DNA from: Solimonas sp040754295
GTDB taxonomy: Bacteria; Pseudomonadota; Gammaproteobacteria; Nevskiales; Nevskiaceae
Assembly (NCBI GenBank): GCA_040754295.1
Contig: JBFMCQ010000005.1
Span: 1-64,000, forward strand
Length of the DNA: 64,000 nucleotides
Direction: 5' to 3'
Shown: piece after piece, positions 29,201 through 37,294 of the stretch
Position numbering within the stretch: position 1 is the stretch's first letter
Layout of the letters: every line of letters starts with the position of its first letter
Program-made: the position numbers and the translations under genes
Notes under the pieces: generated by a model
Told to the model about the DNA's origin: nothing
Database searches by the model: none
The model's input: the letters and a program-made list of their open reading frames with translations, nothing else

Positions 29201-30353
29201 TCAGACCTGGTCGCAACCCTCCCCGGCTTTTCTCGCCAGCTACTCCAGCTCGCCCGTCGTTGTCTTCGGCGGCGGTTACGACAGCTGCGAGGATGCGAAC
29301 ACAATCGCACCGAGCTGCAACGGCGCGAAGGGCAGCGGTGTGTACGTGCTGGACTCCGGCACCGGCGCGATCATTCGACATTTTGATTTCGAAGGCCGCA
29401 GCGTGGCCGCGGACGTGGCGATGATCGATGTGACTGGCGACAACAAGGTCGATCTGGGCTACGCGGTCACGACCGGCGGGGATGTGTGGCGCATCGACTT
29501 CAGGCCGGGGGATCCGGCCGACTGGACCAAGACCCGCATCGCCTACACGAGCGGAATGGGCCACAAGTTCCTCTTCCGGCCAGCATTGCTGGAAACGCGC
29601 CAGAACGGCCTGCCGGTGATCTACTTGGCGATTGGCAGCGGAGACCGCGAGCACCCTTTGCGGGGGCACTATCCATTCCCGGACCCGGACTCGGCGCGGG
29701 TGGGCGTAAAGAATCGCTTCTATGTCTTCAAGGACGAGCCTGATCGTGTGGACGATCCTGACGATCCGGACGGCACGCTCGGTACGTTGGATCTGAATGG
29801 GTCGGAGATGGCCGACAATACCAATCCTTTGGGTGCGACCGGAGAGTGCGAGGCCGAAGAGGTTCTTCCGACTTCATCAAAGCGAGGCTGGTTTATCGAC
29901 CTTGATGAGCGCGGCAATGGCGAGCAGGTCGTGACCTCGGCGGTGATTGCGGCCGGCGAGGTATTCTTCAGCACCAACCGTGCAGATGACGTGGCACCGG
30001 CAGGAGACGAGTTGGCCTGCACAAACTCTCTCGGCGAGGCGCGCGGCTACGCAGTCGACCTGTTTACGGGACAAGGTGTATTGGGCGGGACAGGCTGCGG
30101 GACGCGCTCCGCCGAGTTCACGGGCGGCGGCCTGCCGCCGAGTCCGGTCATCGCCACGATTCCCGTCACCGGCGGAAGCGTCGAAACCATCTGCCTCGGC
30201 TGTATCACGAGTCCCGGGGGCAACGGGGGCAACGGCGGAGGCGAGCCTCCGGTTTGCGTTCCCGGATCACCGGTCGAGGCGTGCCTGGTGAATATCGACT
30301 TCCCGGCGGTCCGCAGGCCCCTGTACTGGTACACGGTCGGTGATACCGAGTAG
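26295..30353 (+). CDS. pilY1: PilY1-type pilus tip adhesin
   Basis: The 1352-residue exported protein has a signal peptide ending near residue 25, an N-terminal von Willebrand A domain and a C-terminal PilY1 beta-propeller. The VWA metal site reads D50-N-S-S-N, with Asn at the last Ser position. Cys-rich insertions with thrombospondin-type loops (DTDGNGIDDCSD) lie near residue 285. The propeller has the calcium loop DVTGDNKVDLGYA. The C-terminus has a Gly-rich linker and two cysteines. The ATG at 26295 is better spaced from GAGAGGAGA than the GTG at 26289. It supports pilus extension and surface contact. Confidence 0.93.
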   Translation: MSNIRTRVVTLGLGVMLGSMSFKAATEDIDIFSVDQNSTVGRPNVLIVLDNSSNWARQSQQWPGGLQQGQSEVRAITRVINELPNEAFNLGLLEFITGGSSSDTDSGFVRFHIRPMTTTNKANLSNILYGPSADGDPAATSIFSKINDPDEKRSQGNPFGNLFWDVYNYLAGTNHSNGGAGTLDALSDDEAYSTKHSVFNSPLGLTDACSRTIVIFIGNNVQAGPTGDSEANVSALTALGGDTDQIQFADYVVTTTSAQDHTSLGSSACFADASSCTSAVSTADTDGNGIDDCSDAGYTSCFCDADTAQACDPPSRFGVFGVSTIVVSGPSSVIGSSSEDTGQAQLCQNNDPGSLTCPTFAPLAGSTFADGPEPNQVTETNISWSSCFYQEQPNACGNNNNKSLWKPRGTKTTTTTIREKTSTALGPTTSCAVEESSCDTTTVSGCPGSSTVTYESCFCSGVADSTGCPPATTSRFTVVGNYTRTSATATGTFSTPPTQGGSNFMMDEWARFLRMIGVPIPGTAIDGADPVRAQVTTYTIDVFNAQQDPNFSALLFNAARVGGGKYYQAKNEDSIVRALSEIFAEVQAVNTAFASASLPVSATNQAQNENQVFVGLFRPDRTARPQWFGNLKRFEVVADQGGVRLGDKNGNAAVNSQTGFLAECSASFWTVDSSTSGKNGQPYWQTVATDDPDAKGLCTSAGTSPWSDLPDGPFVEKGAVAEVLRRGNDRAAVPDADGNFEVDRDILTLSGTTLVDYTADCSADDDGNAATSAADSERVKCFMRGEDRSGDQPDADNDGNLTEPRSTIHGDVVHSRPQPVNFGGDTGVIVYYGANDGTLRAVRSGTDADGGTELWSFLAPEHAGKFARLRNNTPNILYFGGDPSASDPKDYFFDGSIGLLQRTNNSEVSIFPSMRRGGRRVYKFEVTGAKDDPDADPIFRWRKGCDSEDDASCDTDTDPDNAGGFTDIGQTWSQPSPAFLASYSSSPVVVFGGGYDSCEDANTIAPSCNGAKGSGVYVLDSGTGAIIRHFDFEGRSVAADVAMIDVTGDNKVDLGYAVTTGGDVWRIDFRPGDPADWTKTRIAYTSGMGHKFLFRPALLETRQNGLPVIYLAIGSGDREHPLRGHYPFPDPDSARVGVKNRFYVFKDEPDRVDDPDDPDGTLGTLDLNGSEMADNTNPLGATGECEAEEVLPTSSKRGWFIDLDERGNGEQVVTSAVIAAGEVFFSTNRADDVAPAGDELACTNSLGEARGYAVDLFTGQGVLGGTGCGTRSAEFTGGGLPPSPVIATIPVTGGSVETICLGCITSPGGNGGNGGGEPPVCVPGSPVEACLVNIDFPAVRRPLYWYTVGDTE

Positions 30354-30377
30354 CGCCGGGGATTGGGTAGTGTAACC

Positions 30378-30401
30378 CCGTGGGAGCCGGCGCTCCCACG
30401 G
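30378..30401. terminator. Strong hairpin after pilY1
   Basis: CCGTGGGAGC and GCTCCCACGG form a perfect 10-bp stem with a CGGC loop, 25 nt after the pilY1 stop. There is no T run, so intrinsic termination is uncertain; it may be a REP-like palindrome that protects the mRNA end. Confidence 0.5.
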
Positions 30402-30449
30402 CGCGCTGGAACAGACCGCCCGCACTTCGTATAATCCGCGCCCCCCCCT

Positions 30450-30525
<76 letters not shown>

Positions 30526-30691
30526 GCATTCTATTGGCTTACGCCATTTTGGCGATGCCGCGACCGGCTCAGCGTTCCGCCGGTCATGCTGACGGGGTGC
30601 CAGGCGTGCGACCGGGGGACTCGCGGACTCGCGGCCAGGCACCGCCGCCCGTTTCAGCCTACACTGGCGGCTCCCCCACGGCAGAGCGATC

Positions 30692-30844
30692 ATGGCCAAG
30701 CCCAATTATCGCTTCGACAAGCGGCAGCGCGAGTTGAAGAAGCATCAGCAACAGGAAGAGAAGCGCCAGAAGAAGTTGGCGCGCGGCGCAGGGGCGGACG
30801 GCAGCCCGGCGGCACCTGCGGCTGACGAGGAGTCCCGGCGATGA
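30692..30844 (+). CDS. Small basic protein, unknown function (50 aa)
   Basis: The 50-residue, highly charged protein begins MAKPNYRFDKRQRELKKHQQ and continues with a Gln/Glu/Lys-rich helix and an Ala/Gly/Pro tail. Its stop overlaps the next start (ATGA at 30841-30844). Similar tiny Lys-rich proteins beginning MAKPNY are found in other proteobacteria (from memory), so it is probably real rather than chance. RNA or ribosome binding is possible from its charge but untested. Confidence 0.65.
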   Translation: MAKPNYRFDKRQRELKKHQQQEEKRQKKLARGAGADGSPAAPAADEESRR

Positions 30845-30945
30845 GCAAGGGCCTGGACCGCAAGAAGGAAGCGAAGAGAAAGCCGGCGAAGACGTTGCTG
30901 GAAAAACGGGCCGCGAAGGCGGAGAAGAAGAAAGGCAAGCGCTAG
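30841..30945 (+). CDS. Small Lys-rich protein, unknown function (34 aa)
   Basis: The 34-residue product MSKGLDRKKEAKRKPAKTLL... is nearly half Lys/Arg. Its ATG lies within the overlap with the preceding small gene, so the two appear translationally coupled. The size and charge are like those of very small ribosome-associated proteins, but no family was recognised with certainty. The RIO-type kinase gene follows about 90 nt later. Confidence 0.55.
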   Translation: MSKGLDRKKEAKRKPAKTLLEKRAAKAEKKKGKR

Positions 30946-31038
30946 GCGCTTCGGCGCGATGCGGGCGCGGGCATGCCGAGCGCCTGGTCGATTCCGCCCG
31001 CGCGGTGGCCGGTGCCGTTCGGCGAATCACGACGTACG

Positions 31039-31893
31039 ATGAAAATTCCCAAGGGCCTGCAACCGCTGGTCGACGAAGGCGTGGTGGACGCGGTGCTGCG
31101 GCAGCTCAAGAGCGGCAAGGAGGCATCGGTCTTCGTCGTCACCTGCGCAGACGCGGTTCGTTGCGCGAAGGTCTACAAGGACGCCGAGCACCGCAGTTTC
31201 CGCAAGCTGGCCCAGTATCACGAAGGCCGCAAGAGCCGCGGCAGCCGCGATGCGCGTGCAAAGGGCAAGCGCAGCCGCCATGGACGCGAGGTTCAGGAGG
31301 AGGCGTGGAAGAACGCCGAGGTCGAGGCGCTCTACCGCCTCGCCGATGCCGGCGTGCGCGTGCCGCAACCGTTCGGCGTCTATTCGGGCGTGCTGCTGAT
31401 GGAGCTGATCGTCGACGCGCACGGCAGCCCGGCGCCGCGCCTCAACGAAGTGGAGATGACGCCGGAGCAGGCGCGCGAGTGGCACGGGTTCATGGTGCGC
31501 GCGATCGTGCGCATGCTGTGCGCCGGCCTGATCCACGGCGACCTTTCCGACTACAACGTTCTGGTCGACCGCGACGGCCCGGTCATCATCGATCTGCCGC
31601 AGGCGGTGACCGCGGCCGGCAACAACAACGCGTTCGACATGCTGGAGCGTGACGTCAACAACATGCGCGCTGCCTTCGCGCGGGCGGCCCCGGAGCTGCT
31701 CGATACCGAGTATGCGCGCGAGATCTGGGCGCTATACGAGTCCAGCGCGCTGATGCCGGAAACACCGCTCACCGGTTGCTTCGTGCCCGATGTGGCGCAG
31801 GCCGACGTCGGTGCCGTTCTGGACCAGATCGAAGTGGCGCGCCGCGAAGCCGAGGCACGGCAGCTGGGCCGCGAACGGGCGGAATCCGCCTGA
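31039..31893 (+). CDS. RIO1-family serine/threonine protein kinase
   Basis: The 284-residue protein has the RIO1 core. GKEASVFVV (about residues 28-36) is the short ATP-binding loop, AVRCAKVYKD carries the ATP-contacting Lys, HGDLSDYNVLV is the catalytic loop with Asp and Asn, and IIDLPQAV carries the metal-binding Asp. Eukaryotic and archaeal RIO1 acts in 40S/30S ribosome maturation; bacterial members are poorly studied. The ATG at 31039 gives MKIPKGLQPLVDEGVVD, the family N-terminus. Two tiny basic proteins are encoded just upstream. Confidence 0.88.
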   Translation: MKIPKGLQPLVDEGVVDAVLRQLKSGKEASVFVVTCADAVRCAKVYKDAEHRSFRKLAQYHEGRKSRGSRDARAKGKRSRHGREVQEEAWKNAEVEALYRLADAGVRVPQPFGVYSGVLLMELIVDAHGSPAPRLNEVEMTPEQAREWHGFMVRAIVRMLCAGLIHGDLSDYNVLVDRDGPVIIDLPQAVTAAGNNNAFDMLERDVNNMRAAFARAAPELLDTEYAREIWALYESSALMPETPLTGCFVPDVAQADVGAVLDQIEVARREAEARQLGRERAESA

Positions 31894-32070
31894 GAAGCCT
31901 GCAAAGAGTGTATGATGCACGGTCAATTTACGCGCAGAGCGGCTGATATCCGCCATTCCGGCGCTGAACGGTCGTTCGGGTAAGGCTCGGACGCGACCGC
32001 GCATCCCGGTCCGGCACCGGGGTCCGATTTCAGGGCCGCCGCTCGGGCGCAGGCGTTAAGGAGTGCTCCG

Positions 32071-32454
32071 TTGGCCAATAATCCCCGCGCTTTCGATCCG
32101 CGTGCACGCGAGGCGCGCCAGCAGGCCTGGCTTGCGGTGCCGACCGTTGCCGAGCAGTTTCCCGGCGTCGGCGAAATTGCCGTCGAACTGCAGTTCCTGC
32201 TCGAGAACGGGCGTCCGCATTCCTCGGCGCACAGGCGGATCTTCCTGCCGGACATGCAGGCCTATTTCGACGTGCAGTGCCCGGACCGCGACTGCAGCGA
32301 TGGCGGTTTCGATCTGGGGCGCGCGATCCAGGCGGCGGCACGTGCGCCCGGGCACAGCAGCGCCGGCAACCTGCGTTGCCGCGGATTCACGCGGTCGCAG
32401 CCCTGCAGCCTGTCGCTCGAGTATGGCGTGCTGGCCCGCCCGCAGCCGGCGTGA
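32071..32454 (+). CDS. Conserved-looking Cys-containing protein, unknown function
   Basis: The 127-residue soluble protein was not recognised. AAGGAG lies 7 nt before a TTG start at 32071, giving MANNPRAFDPRAREARQQ. The C-terminal half has four cysteines (CPDRDCSDGGFDL, RCRGF, PCSL) that could bind a metal ion. The pattern of a C-x4-C pair plus a Gly/Asp segment hints at a structural zinc site. It stands between the RIO-type kinase and a convergent rhomboid gene. Confidence 0.7.
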   Translation: MANNPRAFDPRAREARQQAWLAVPTVAEQFPGVGEIAVELQFLLENGRPHSSAHRRIFLPDMQAYFDVQCPDRDCSDGGFDLGRAIQAAARAPGHSSAGNLRCRGFTRSQPCSLSLEYGVLARPQPA

Positions 32455-32511
32455 TGCGCCGCTGTTCGGGGCTGCGGGTTGCGGCCGCTGAGCAGGAGGC
32501 TTGCACCGGTT

Positions 32512-33081
32512 TCAGAATCTGCGCCGTACGCCGCGCCGCCAGCGGCGCAGCGCCATGAATCCACCGACTAGCCCGCCCAGGTGCGCGAAATGCGCAACAC
32601 CGGACTGCGTGCCGGTGATGCCTGCGTAGAGCTCGAACAGCGCGTACAGCGTGACGAAGACCGGCGCGGGCAAGGGGATCGGCGGGAACAGCAGAATGAC
32701 CGTGCGACGCGGGAACAGGATCGCGTAGGCGGCGAGCAGGCCGAACAAGCCACCCGAGGCGCCGACCGTCGGCACGCGCTGGCCCAGCGCCGTCGTGACG
32801 ACGAGCTGCGTGCCGGCGGCGGCGAGCACGCTCACGATGTAGAGCTGCGCGAAGCGCATCGAGCCGAGCGCGCGCTCCACGTCGCGGCCGAACATCCAGA
32901 TGCCGAACATGTTCGCAGCCAGGTGCAGTGTGCTGCCGTGCAGAAACGCGCTGGTGACGATCTGCCACGGCGCGAAGCCGGCGCCAAGGGGCCACAGCGC
33001 GAAGGCGCCGATCAAACCGTCGCGGGCTTGCGTCTGCAGGCCGAAGACGAGGATGTTGGCGGTCAGCAGCAGATAGGTCAC
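32512..33081 (-). CDS. Rhomboid-family intramembrane serine protease
   Basis: The 189-residue polytopic protein has six hydrophobic segments, HLAANM in the second helix region, the catalytic serine motif GASGGLFGL and the catalytic His in VAHFAHLGGLVGG. It cleaves membrane-spanning substrates in the bilayer. No ATG is in frame upstream; the GTG at 33081 is the best start but is uncertain by a few residues. It is a compact six-helix rhomboid, not clearly a rhombosortase, although a GlyGly-CTERM-like protein is encoded at 40046-41362. Confidence 0.88.
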   Translation of the reverse strand: MTYLLLTANILVFGLQTQARDGLIGAFALWPLGAGFAPWQIVTSAFLHGSTLHLAANMFGIWMFGRDVERALGSMRFAQLYIVSVLAAAGTQLVVTTALGQRVPTVGASGGLFGLLAAYAILFPRRTVILLFPPIPLPAPVFVTLYALFELYAGITGTQSGVAHFAHLGGLVGGFMALRRWRRGVRRRF

Positions 33082-33345
33082 AGCCGAGTCCGTGTCAGGC
33101 CAGAACCGGCGCGCGGCCTGGGCGTTTTTCCGGTGTAAAAACTGCGCTTCAATCCATTTTTTCCTACGCGCCGGCTACGGTTTTCCCGTTTTCCCTCGTG
33201 GCCGCGGCTCATGTCGCCCTTCCTGCACCGGCGTGGCGCGGACAACGGTCATGCCCCGCGTTAATGCGGGAATCGCCGGATTGTATCGCCGTTGCCGCAT
33301 CGCCTGCGCCGCGTCTCGCTGGTCGACGAACGGCCCGTCGGCGGT

Positions 33346-34272
33346 TCAGCGGGAGGGTCCGCTCAACACCTCGAGGCGGCGTCCGTCCTCGAGGTGCAGC
33401 GCGTGACTCGCGGCGTGCGCCAGCTGCAGCACGGCGCTCGCGAGCGTGCTGTCGCCGTCGACCGCATCGACGATTTCGCCCGCGGGGACTGCGGCTTCGC
33501 CGTCTACGATCGCACTGCCCGGCGCGGGCGCGGTACCGTCGACGCGGCAGACGAACAGGCGCCGCTTCAGCTGGCCGAGGTAATGCAGGCGCGCGACGAT
33601 TTCCTGGCCGGTGTAGCAGCCCTTGTCGAAGCTGATGCCGCCGAGCAGGTCGAGATTGGCCATCTGCGGGATGAAGTGGTCGCTGGTTTCGGCGTAGACC
33701 ACCGGCACGCCGGCTTCGATGTCGGCGCGGCGCCAGGCCGCGAACGGCAGCGCTGACGGTGTGGCCGGGCTGGGCCGCGGCGCTCCCGGGCAACGGGCGG
33801 CGAGCGCGTCGATGCGCGCCGGCGTGCCGAGCACGCTGTAGCGCGGTGCCCCGCCGAGCCGGCGCAGCACGCGCAGGTCGCCATCCTGCGCGCAGTCCAA
33901 GGGCGCGGCGGGCACCGGCAGGCCCAGCGCGCGCAGCGCATCCTGCGCGCCGGTTCCGACAATGCCGAGCGCGCGCACCTCGGCCGGCTCGATGGTGACT
34001 TTGGCGCGCAGCACGAACATGCGCAGGCGCTTGAGCACCGCTTCGGCGATGCTGCGGTGCAGCTCGAGCAGCACGGCCTCGCCGTCCGCGATCAGGTGCA
34101 GTACCGCGAGCATGCGCCCCTTGGGGCTGTTGTAGCTGCTGATCTGCGCGCGCCCGCTGCGCAGCTGCCGCAAGTCGCTGCTCAATTGTCCCTGCAGGAA
34201 CGAGACCGCGTCCGCGCCGCCGACGCGAGCGTAGACCAGCTCGTCGAGAGAAACCGTAGGACAGTGATTCAT
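33346..34272 (-). CDS. ygfZ: YgfZ, folate-binding Fe-S repair protein
   Basis: The 308-residue protein is related to the glycine-cleavage T protein and uses folate in maturation or repair of some iron-sulfur enzymes. The diagnostic KGCYTGQE motif lies near residue 215, with the LQGQLSSDL start and the SSYNSPKGRML segment. It is divergent from the SDH assembly and structural genes, which need Fe-S clusters, a fitting context. Length is normal. Confidence 0.93.
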   Translation of the reverse strand: MNHCPTVSLDELVYARVGGADAVSFLQGQLSSDLRQLRSGRAQISSYNSPKGRMLAVLHLIADGEAVLLELHRSIAEAVLKRLRMFVLRAKVTIEPAEVRALGIVGTGAQDALRALGLPVPAAPLDCAQDGDLRVLRRLGGAPRYSVLGTPARIDALAARCPGAPRPSPATPSALPFAAWRRADIEAGVPVVYAETSDHFIPQMANLDLLGGISFDKGCYTGQEIVARLHYLGQLKRRLFVCRVDGTAPAPGSAIVDGEAAVPAGEIVDAVDGDSTLASAVLQLAHAASHALHLEDGRRLEVLSGPSR

Positions 34273-34347
34273 TGCTCGCAGGCGCCGGACTTTGTCAGAA
34301 TATCAGGGTCTTTAACAGACCCTTCGTTTAGCGTACCGATTTATCCC

Positions 34348-34536
34348 GTGTCAGCCAGCCAGGATCTCCAGCGCAAGCCGAGCGAGCCCAACGACGCGCC
34401 TCGCGACGCCGTTCCGTTGTCCGCGCTTCTAAGACAGCAGCAGACGCCGGTGCCGGAGATCGGCGGACGCAGCGACGGACTCGATCCGACGCGCTACGGC
34501 GACTGGGAAAAGAACGGTCGCTGCATCGACTTCTGA
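34348..34536 (+). CDS. SDHAF4-like (DUF1674) succinate dehydrogenase assembly factor
   Basis: This 62-residue protein ends EIGGRSDGLDPTRYGDWEKNGRCIDF, the DUF1674 signature. The eukaryotic homologue SDHAF4 binds the free flavoprotein SdhA and helps it meet SdhB. The N-terminal third is disordered. The GTG at 34348 is the only reasonable start and has no clear Shine-Dalgarno. A small hairpin (GGGTCT ... AGACCC, 34306-34322) lies just upstream. It opens the sdhCDAB locus, 54 nt before sdhC, which supports the assignment. Confidence 0.85.
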   Translation: MSASQDLQRKPSEPNDAPRDAVPLSALLRQQQTPVPEIGGRSDGLDPTRYGDWEKNGRCIDF

Positions 34537-34590
34537 TGCAAATCCAATAATCAGCTTCACGTCCCTTTTCGACGCTTGTTGGGAGCCGGA

Positions 34591-34992
34591 ATGAGTACCA
34601 AATCGCCTGCGGGAAGTCGCCCGCTGTCGCCCTTCATGCTGGGGCAGTATTACCGGTTCCAGTGGACCTCGGTGCTGTCGTTCGCGCACCGCGTGACCGG
34701 CGTGGGCCTGAGCCTCGGCACGCTGCTGCTCGCCGGCTGGCTGGTCGCGCTCGCCGGCGGTCCGCAAAGCTATGCAGCGTACAGCGACCACGTGACGGCC
34801 TGGTACGGCCAGGCGCTGCTGTTCGCGTGGACCTGGGCGCTGTCCTACCACCTCGCGAACGGCATCCGCCATCTGTTCTGGGATCTCGGCAAGGGCTTCG
34901 AGCTGAAGACCGCCGAGCGCTCGGGCTATGCCGTCGTGGTGTTTTCGCTGGCCCTGACCGCGCTGGTCTGGGCCGTGGCCCGTCTCGGCTGA
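34591..34992 (+). CDS. sdhC: Succinate dehydrogenase cytochrome b556 subunit
   Basis: The 133-residue membrane anchor has three hydrophobic segments, the quinone-site motif SFAHRVTGVGLS and the haem-ligand region LSYHLANGIRHL. GGGAGCCGGA precedes the ATG at 34591; an ATG 15 nt earlier is less well placed. With SdhD it holds the SdhAB catalytic dimer at the inner membrane and reduces ubiquinone. Confidence 0.94.
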   Translation: MSTKSPAGSRPLSPFMLGQYYRFQWTSVLSFAHRVTGVGLSLGTLLLAGWLVALAGGPQSYAAYSDHVTAWYGQALLFAWTWALSYHLANGIRHLFWDLGKGFELKTAERSGYAVVVFSLALTALVWAVARLG

Positions 34993-35002
34993 GGATCCGA
35001 CG

Positions 35003-35386
35003 ATGAGCCTGCGTTCTCCTCTGGGCCGCGCGCGCGGCCTCGGTTCGGCCAAGGAAGGCGTGCATCACTTCTGGGTGCAGCGCGTCAGCGCGGTCGCACT
35101 GATTCCGCTGGCGCTGTGGTTCATGTTCTCGGTGGCACGCCTGGCCACCGGCGACGCGGATTTCTACGCCGTGCGCCACTGGGTCTCGGCACCGTCGGTG
35201 GCGGTCACGCTGGTGCTGTTCCTCGGCACCGCGCTGTACCACTCGGTGCTCGGCGTCCAGGTCGTGATCGAGGACTACGTGCACGGCGAGGGCGCCAAGC
35301 TCACGCTACTGCTGCTATCCAAGTTCCTGCACGCGATCGTCGCTGCGGCGGCGATCTTCGCCGTGCTCAAAGTCGCGCTGGCTTGA
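35003..35386 (+). CDS. sdhD: Succinate dehydrogenase membrane anchor subunit
   Basis: The 127-residue protein has three transmembrane segments, with WVQRVSAVALIPL near the N-terminus and LYHSVLGVQVVIEDYVH containing the haem-ligand His. It starts 10 nt after sdhC and ends 17 nt before sdhA. Length and order are those of the family. Confidence 0.94.
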   Translation: MSLRSPLGRARGLGSAKEGVHHFWVQRVSAVALIPLALWFMFSVARLATGDADFYAVRHWVSAPSVAVTLVLFLGTALYHSVLGVQVVIEDYVHGEGAKLTLLLLSKFLHAIVAAAAIFAVLKVALA

Positions 35387-35403
35387 GGGCCCGAGAAAAG
35401 AAA

Positions 35404-37197
35404 ATGGCTGCATACGAGATCGTTCATCACGAATACGACGCCATCGTCGTCGGTGCCGGCGGCGCCGGCCTGCGCGCGACGCTGGGTCTGGCCGAAGCCG
35501 GACTGAAGACTGCCAACATCACCAAGCTGTTTCCGACGCGCTCGCACACGGTCGCCGCGCAGGGCGGCATCTCGGCGGCGCTCGCCAACATGGGCCGCGA
35601 CGACTGGCGCTGGCACTTCTACGACACCGTGAAAGGCTCCGACTGGCTCGGCGACCAGGACGCGATCCAGTACATGACGCGCGAGGCGATCCCCGCGATC
35701 ATCGAGCTGGAGCACTACGGCGTGCCGTTCTCGCGCACACCGGAAGGCAAGATCTACCAGCGCCCGTTCGGCGGCATGACCACCGAGTTCGGCAAGGGGC
35801 CGCCGGCGCAGCGCACCTGTGCGGCGGCCGACCGCACCGGGCACGCCATCCTGCACACGCTCTACCAGCAGTCGCTGAAGTGCAGGGCGCAGTTCTACAT
35901 CGAGTACTTCGCGCTCGATCTGTTGATGGACGACGACGGCTCGTGCAAGGGCGTGCTCGCCTGGGATCTCGCGACCGGCCAGCTGCATCGCTTCCGCGCG
36001 CACATGGTGATCCTGGCGACCGGCGGCTACGGCCGCGCGTTCTTCTCGGCGACTTCGGCGCACACCTGCACCGGCGACGGCAACGCGATGGTGCTGCGCG
36101 CGGGTCTGCCGCTGCAGGACATGGAGTTCGTGCAGTTCCACCCGACCGGCATCTACGGCGCCGGCTGCCTGATCACCGAGGGCGCGCGCGGCGAGGGCGG
36201 CTATCTCACCAATCGCAACGGCGAGCGCTTCATGGAGCGCTACGCGCCCAGCGTGAAGGATCTGGCGCCGCGCGACATGGTGTCGCGCGCGATGGCGACC
36301 GAGATCCGCGAAGGGCGCGGCGTCGGGCCGGAGGCGGATCACATCTTTCTGCACCTGGAACACCTGGGCCCCGAGGTGCTGCACAAGCGCCTGCCGGGCA
36401 TCTCGGAGTCGGCGAAGATCTTCGCCGGCGTCGACGTGACCAAGGAGCCGATCCCGGTGGTGCCGACGGTGCACTACAACATGGGCGGAATCCCCTGCCT
36501 GTACACCGGCGAGGTGATCACGCTCAAAAACGGCAATCCCGACACGATCGTCCCCGGACTGATGGCCGTCGGCGAGGCGGCCTGCGTCTCGGTGCACGGC
36601 GCCAACCGCCTGGGCTCGAACTCGCTGCTCGACCTTGTCGTCTTCGGCCGTGCATCCGCGATCCGCACCGCCGAGCTGATCAAGCCCGGCACGCCGCACA
36701 AGAAGATTTCCGGCGAATCGGAAGACAAGGCGATCGCGCGCCTCGACGGCTTGCGCAACGCCAAGGGCGCCACGCCGACGGCGAAGATCCGCCTCGACAT
36801 GCAGAAGACCATGCAGAAGCACTGCGCGGTGTTCCGCGACGGGCCGCTGATGCAGGAAGGCATCGCGCAGCTCAAGGGCGTGATCGACAACTTCGGTCAG
36901 GATCTGTCGGTGTCCGACCGCTCGATGATCTGGAACTCCGATCTGGTCGAAACGCTCGAGCTCGACAATCTGCTGGGCCAGGCGCTGGTGACGATCGTCG
37001 GCGCCGAGAACCGCAAGGAGTCGCGCGGCGCGCATGCCCGCGACGACATCAAGGAGCGCGACGACCAGAGCTGGATGAAGCACACCGTCGCCTGGCGCAC
37101 CGGCCCGAAGGAGGTGACGATCGACTACCGACCGGTGCACATGCAGCCGCTCGACGCCGAGGTCGAGCATATTCCGCCGGTGGCGCGCAAATATTGA
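35404..37197 (+). CDS. sdhA: Succinate dehydrogenase flavoprotein subunit
   Basis: The 597-residue subunit oxidises succinate to fumarate. The FAD fold starts YDAIVVGAGGAGLRA; H48 in RSHTVAAQGG is the covalent FAD attachment site; the active-site segments FHPTGIYGAG and the HGANRLGSNSLLDLVVFGR motif are intact. AAAAGAAA precedes the ATG at 35404. Flavinylation is helped by SdhE, encoded downstream, and by the SDHAF4-like protein upstream. A heptamer palindrome separates it from sdhB. Confidence 0.97.
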   Translation: MAAYEIVHHEYDAIVVGAGGAGLRATLGLAEAGLKTANITKLFPTRSHTVAAQGGISAALANMGRDDWRWHFYDTVKGSDWLGDQDAIQYMTREAIPAIIELEHYGVPFSRTPEGKIYQRPFGGMTTEFGKGPPAQRTCAAADRTGHAILHTLYQQSLKCRAQFYIEYFALDLLMDDDGSCKGVLAWDLATGQLHRFRAHMVILATGGYGRAFFSATSAHTCTGDGNAMVLRAGLPLQDMEFVQFHPTGIYGAGCLITEGARGEGGYLTNRNGERFMERYAPSVKDLAPRDMVSRAMATEIREGRGVGPEADHIFLHLEHLGPEVLHKRLPGISESAKIFAGVDVTKEPIPVVPTVHYNMGGIPCLYTGEVITLKNGNPDTIVPGLMAVGEAACVSVHGANRLGSNSLLDLVVFGRASAIRTAELIKPGTPHKKISGESEDKAIARLDGLRNAKGATPTAKIRLDMQKTMQKHCAVFRDGPLMQEGIAQLKGVIDNFGQDLSVSDRSMIWNSDLVETLELDNLLGQALVTIVGAENRKESRGAHARDDIKERDDQSWMKHTVAWRTGPKEVTIDYRPVHMQPLDAEVEHIPPVARKY

Positions 37198-37201
37198 CTT
37201 C

Positions 37202-37276
37202 GTGAGGCGTGAGGCGTGAGGAGTGAGGCGCAGAAGCACGACATTTACGCCTCACGCCTCACCCCTCACCCCTCAC
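37202..37276. repeat. Inverted heptamer tandem repeat (GTGAGGC / GCCTCAC arms)
   Basis: Four 7-bp units of GTGAGGC type (37202-37229, third unit GTGAGGA) face four units of GCCTCAC/CCCTCAC type (37249-37276) across a 19-nt loop. The resulting hairpin of about 28 bp fills the sdhA-sdhB gap and ends 18 nt before the sdhB start. It could hinder read-through or guard mRNA ends between two subunits needed 1:1. Confidence 0.88.
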
Positions 37277-37294
37277 CGTTTACGGAGTAAACGC

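Noticed and set aside
32512..33081. Calling the rhomboid a rhombosortase partner of the GlyGly-CTERM-like protein
   Set aside because: The two genes are 7 kb apart and the rhomboid has the ordinary six-helix pattern; kept only as a question.
35275..37239. Open frame of 654 codons antisense to sdhA
   Set aside because: Same explanation: the mirror of a highly conserved, GC-rich gene.
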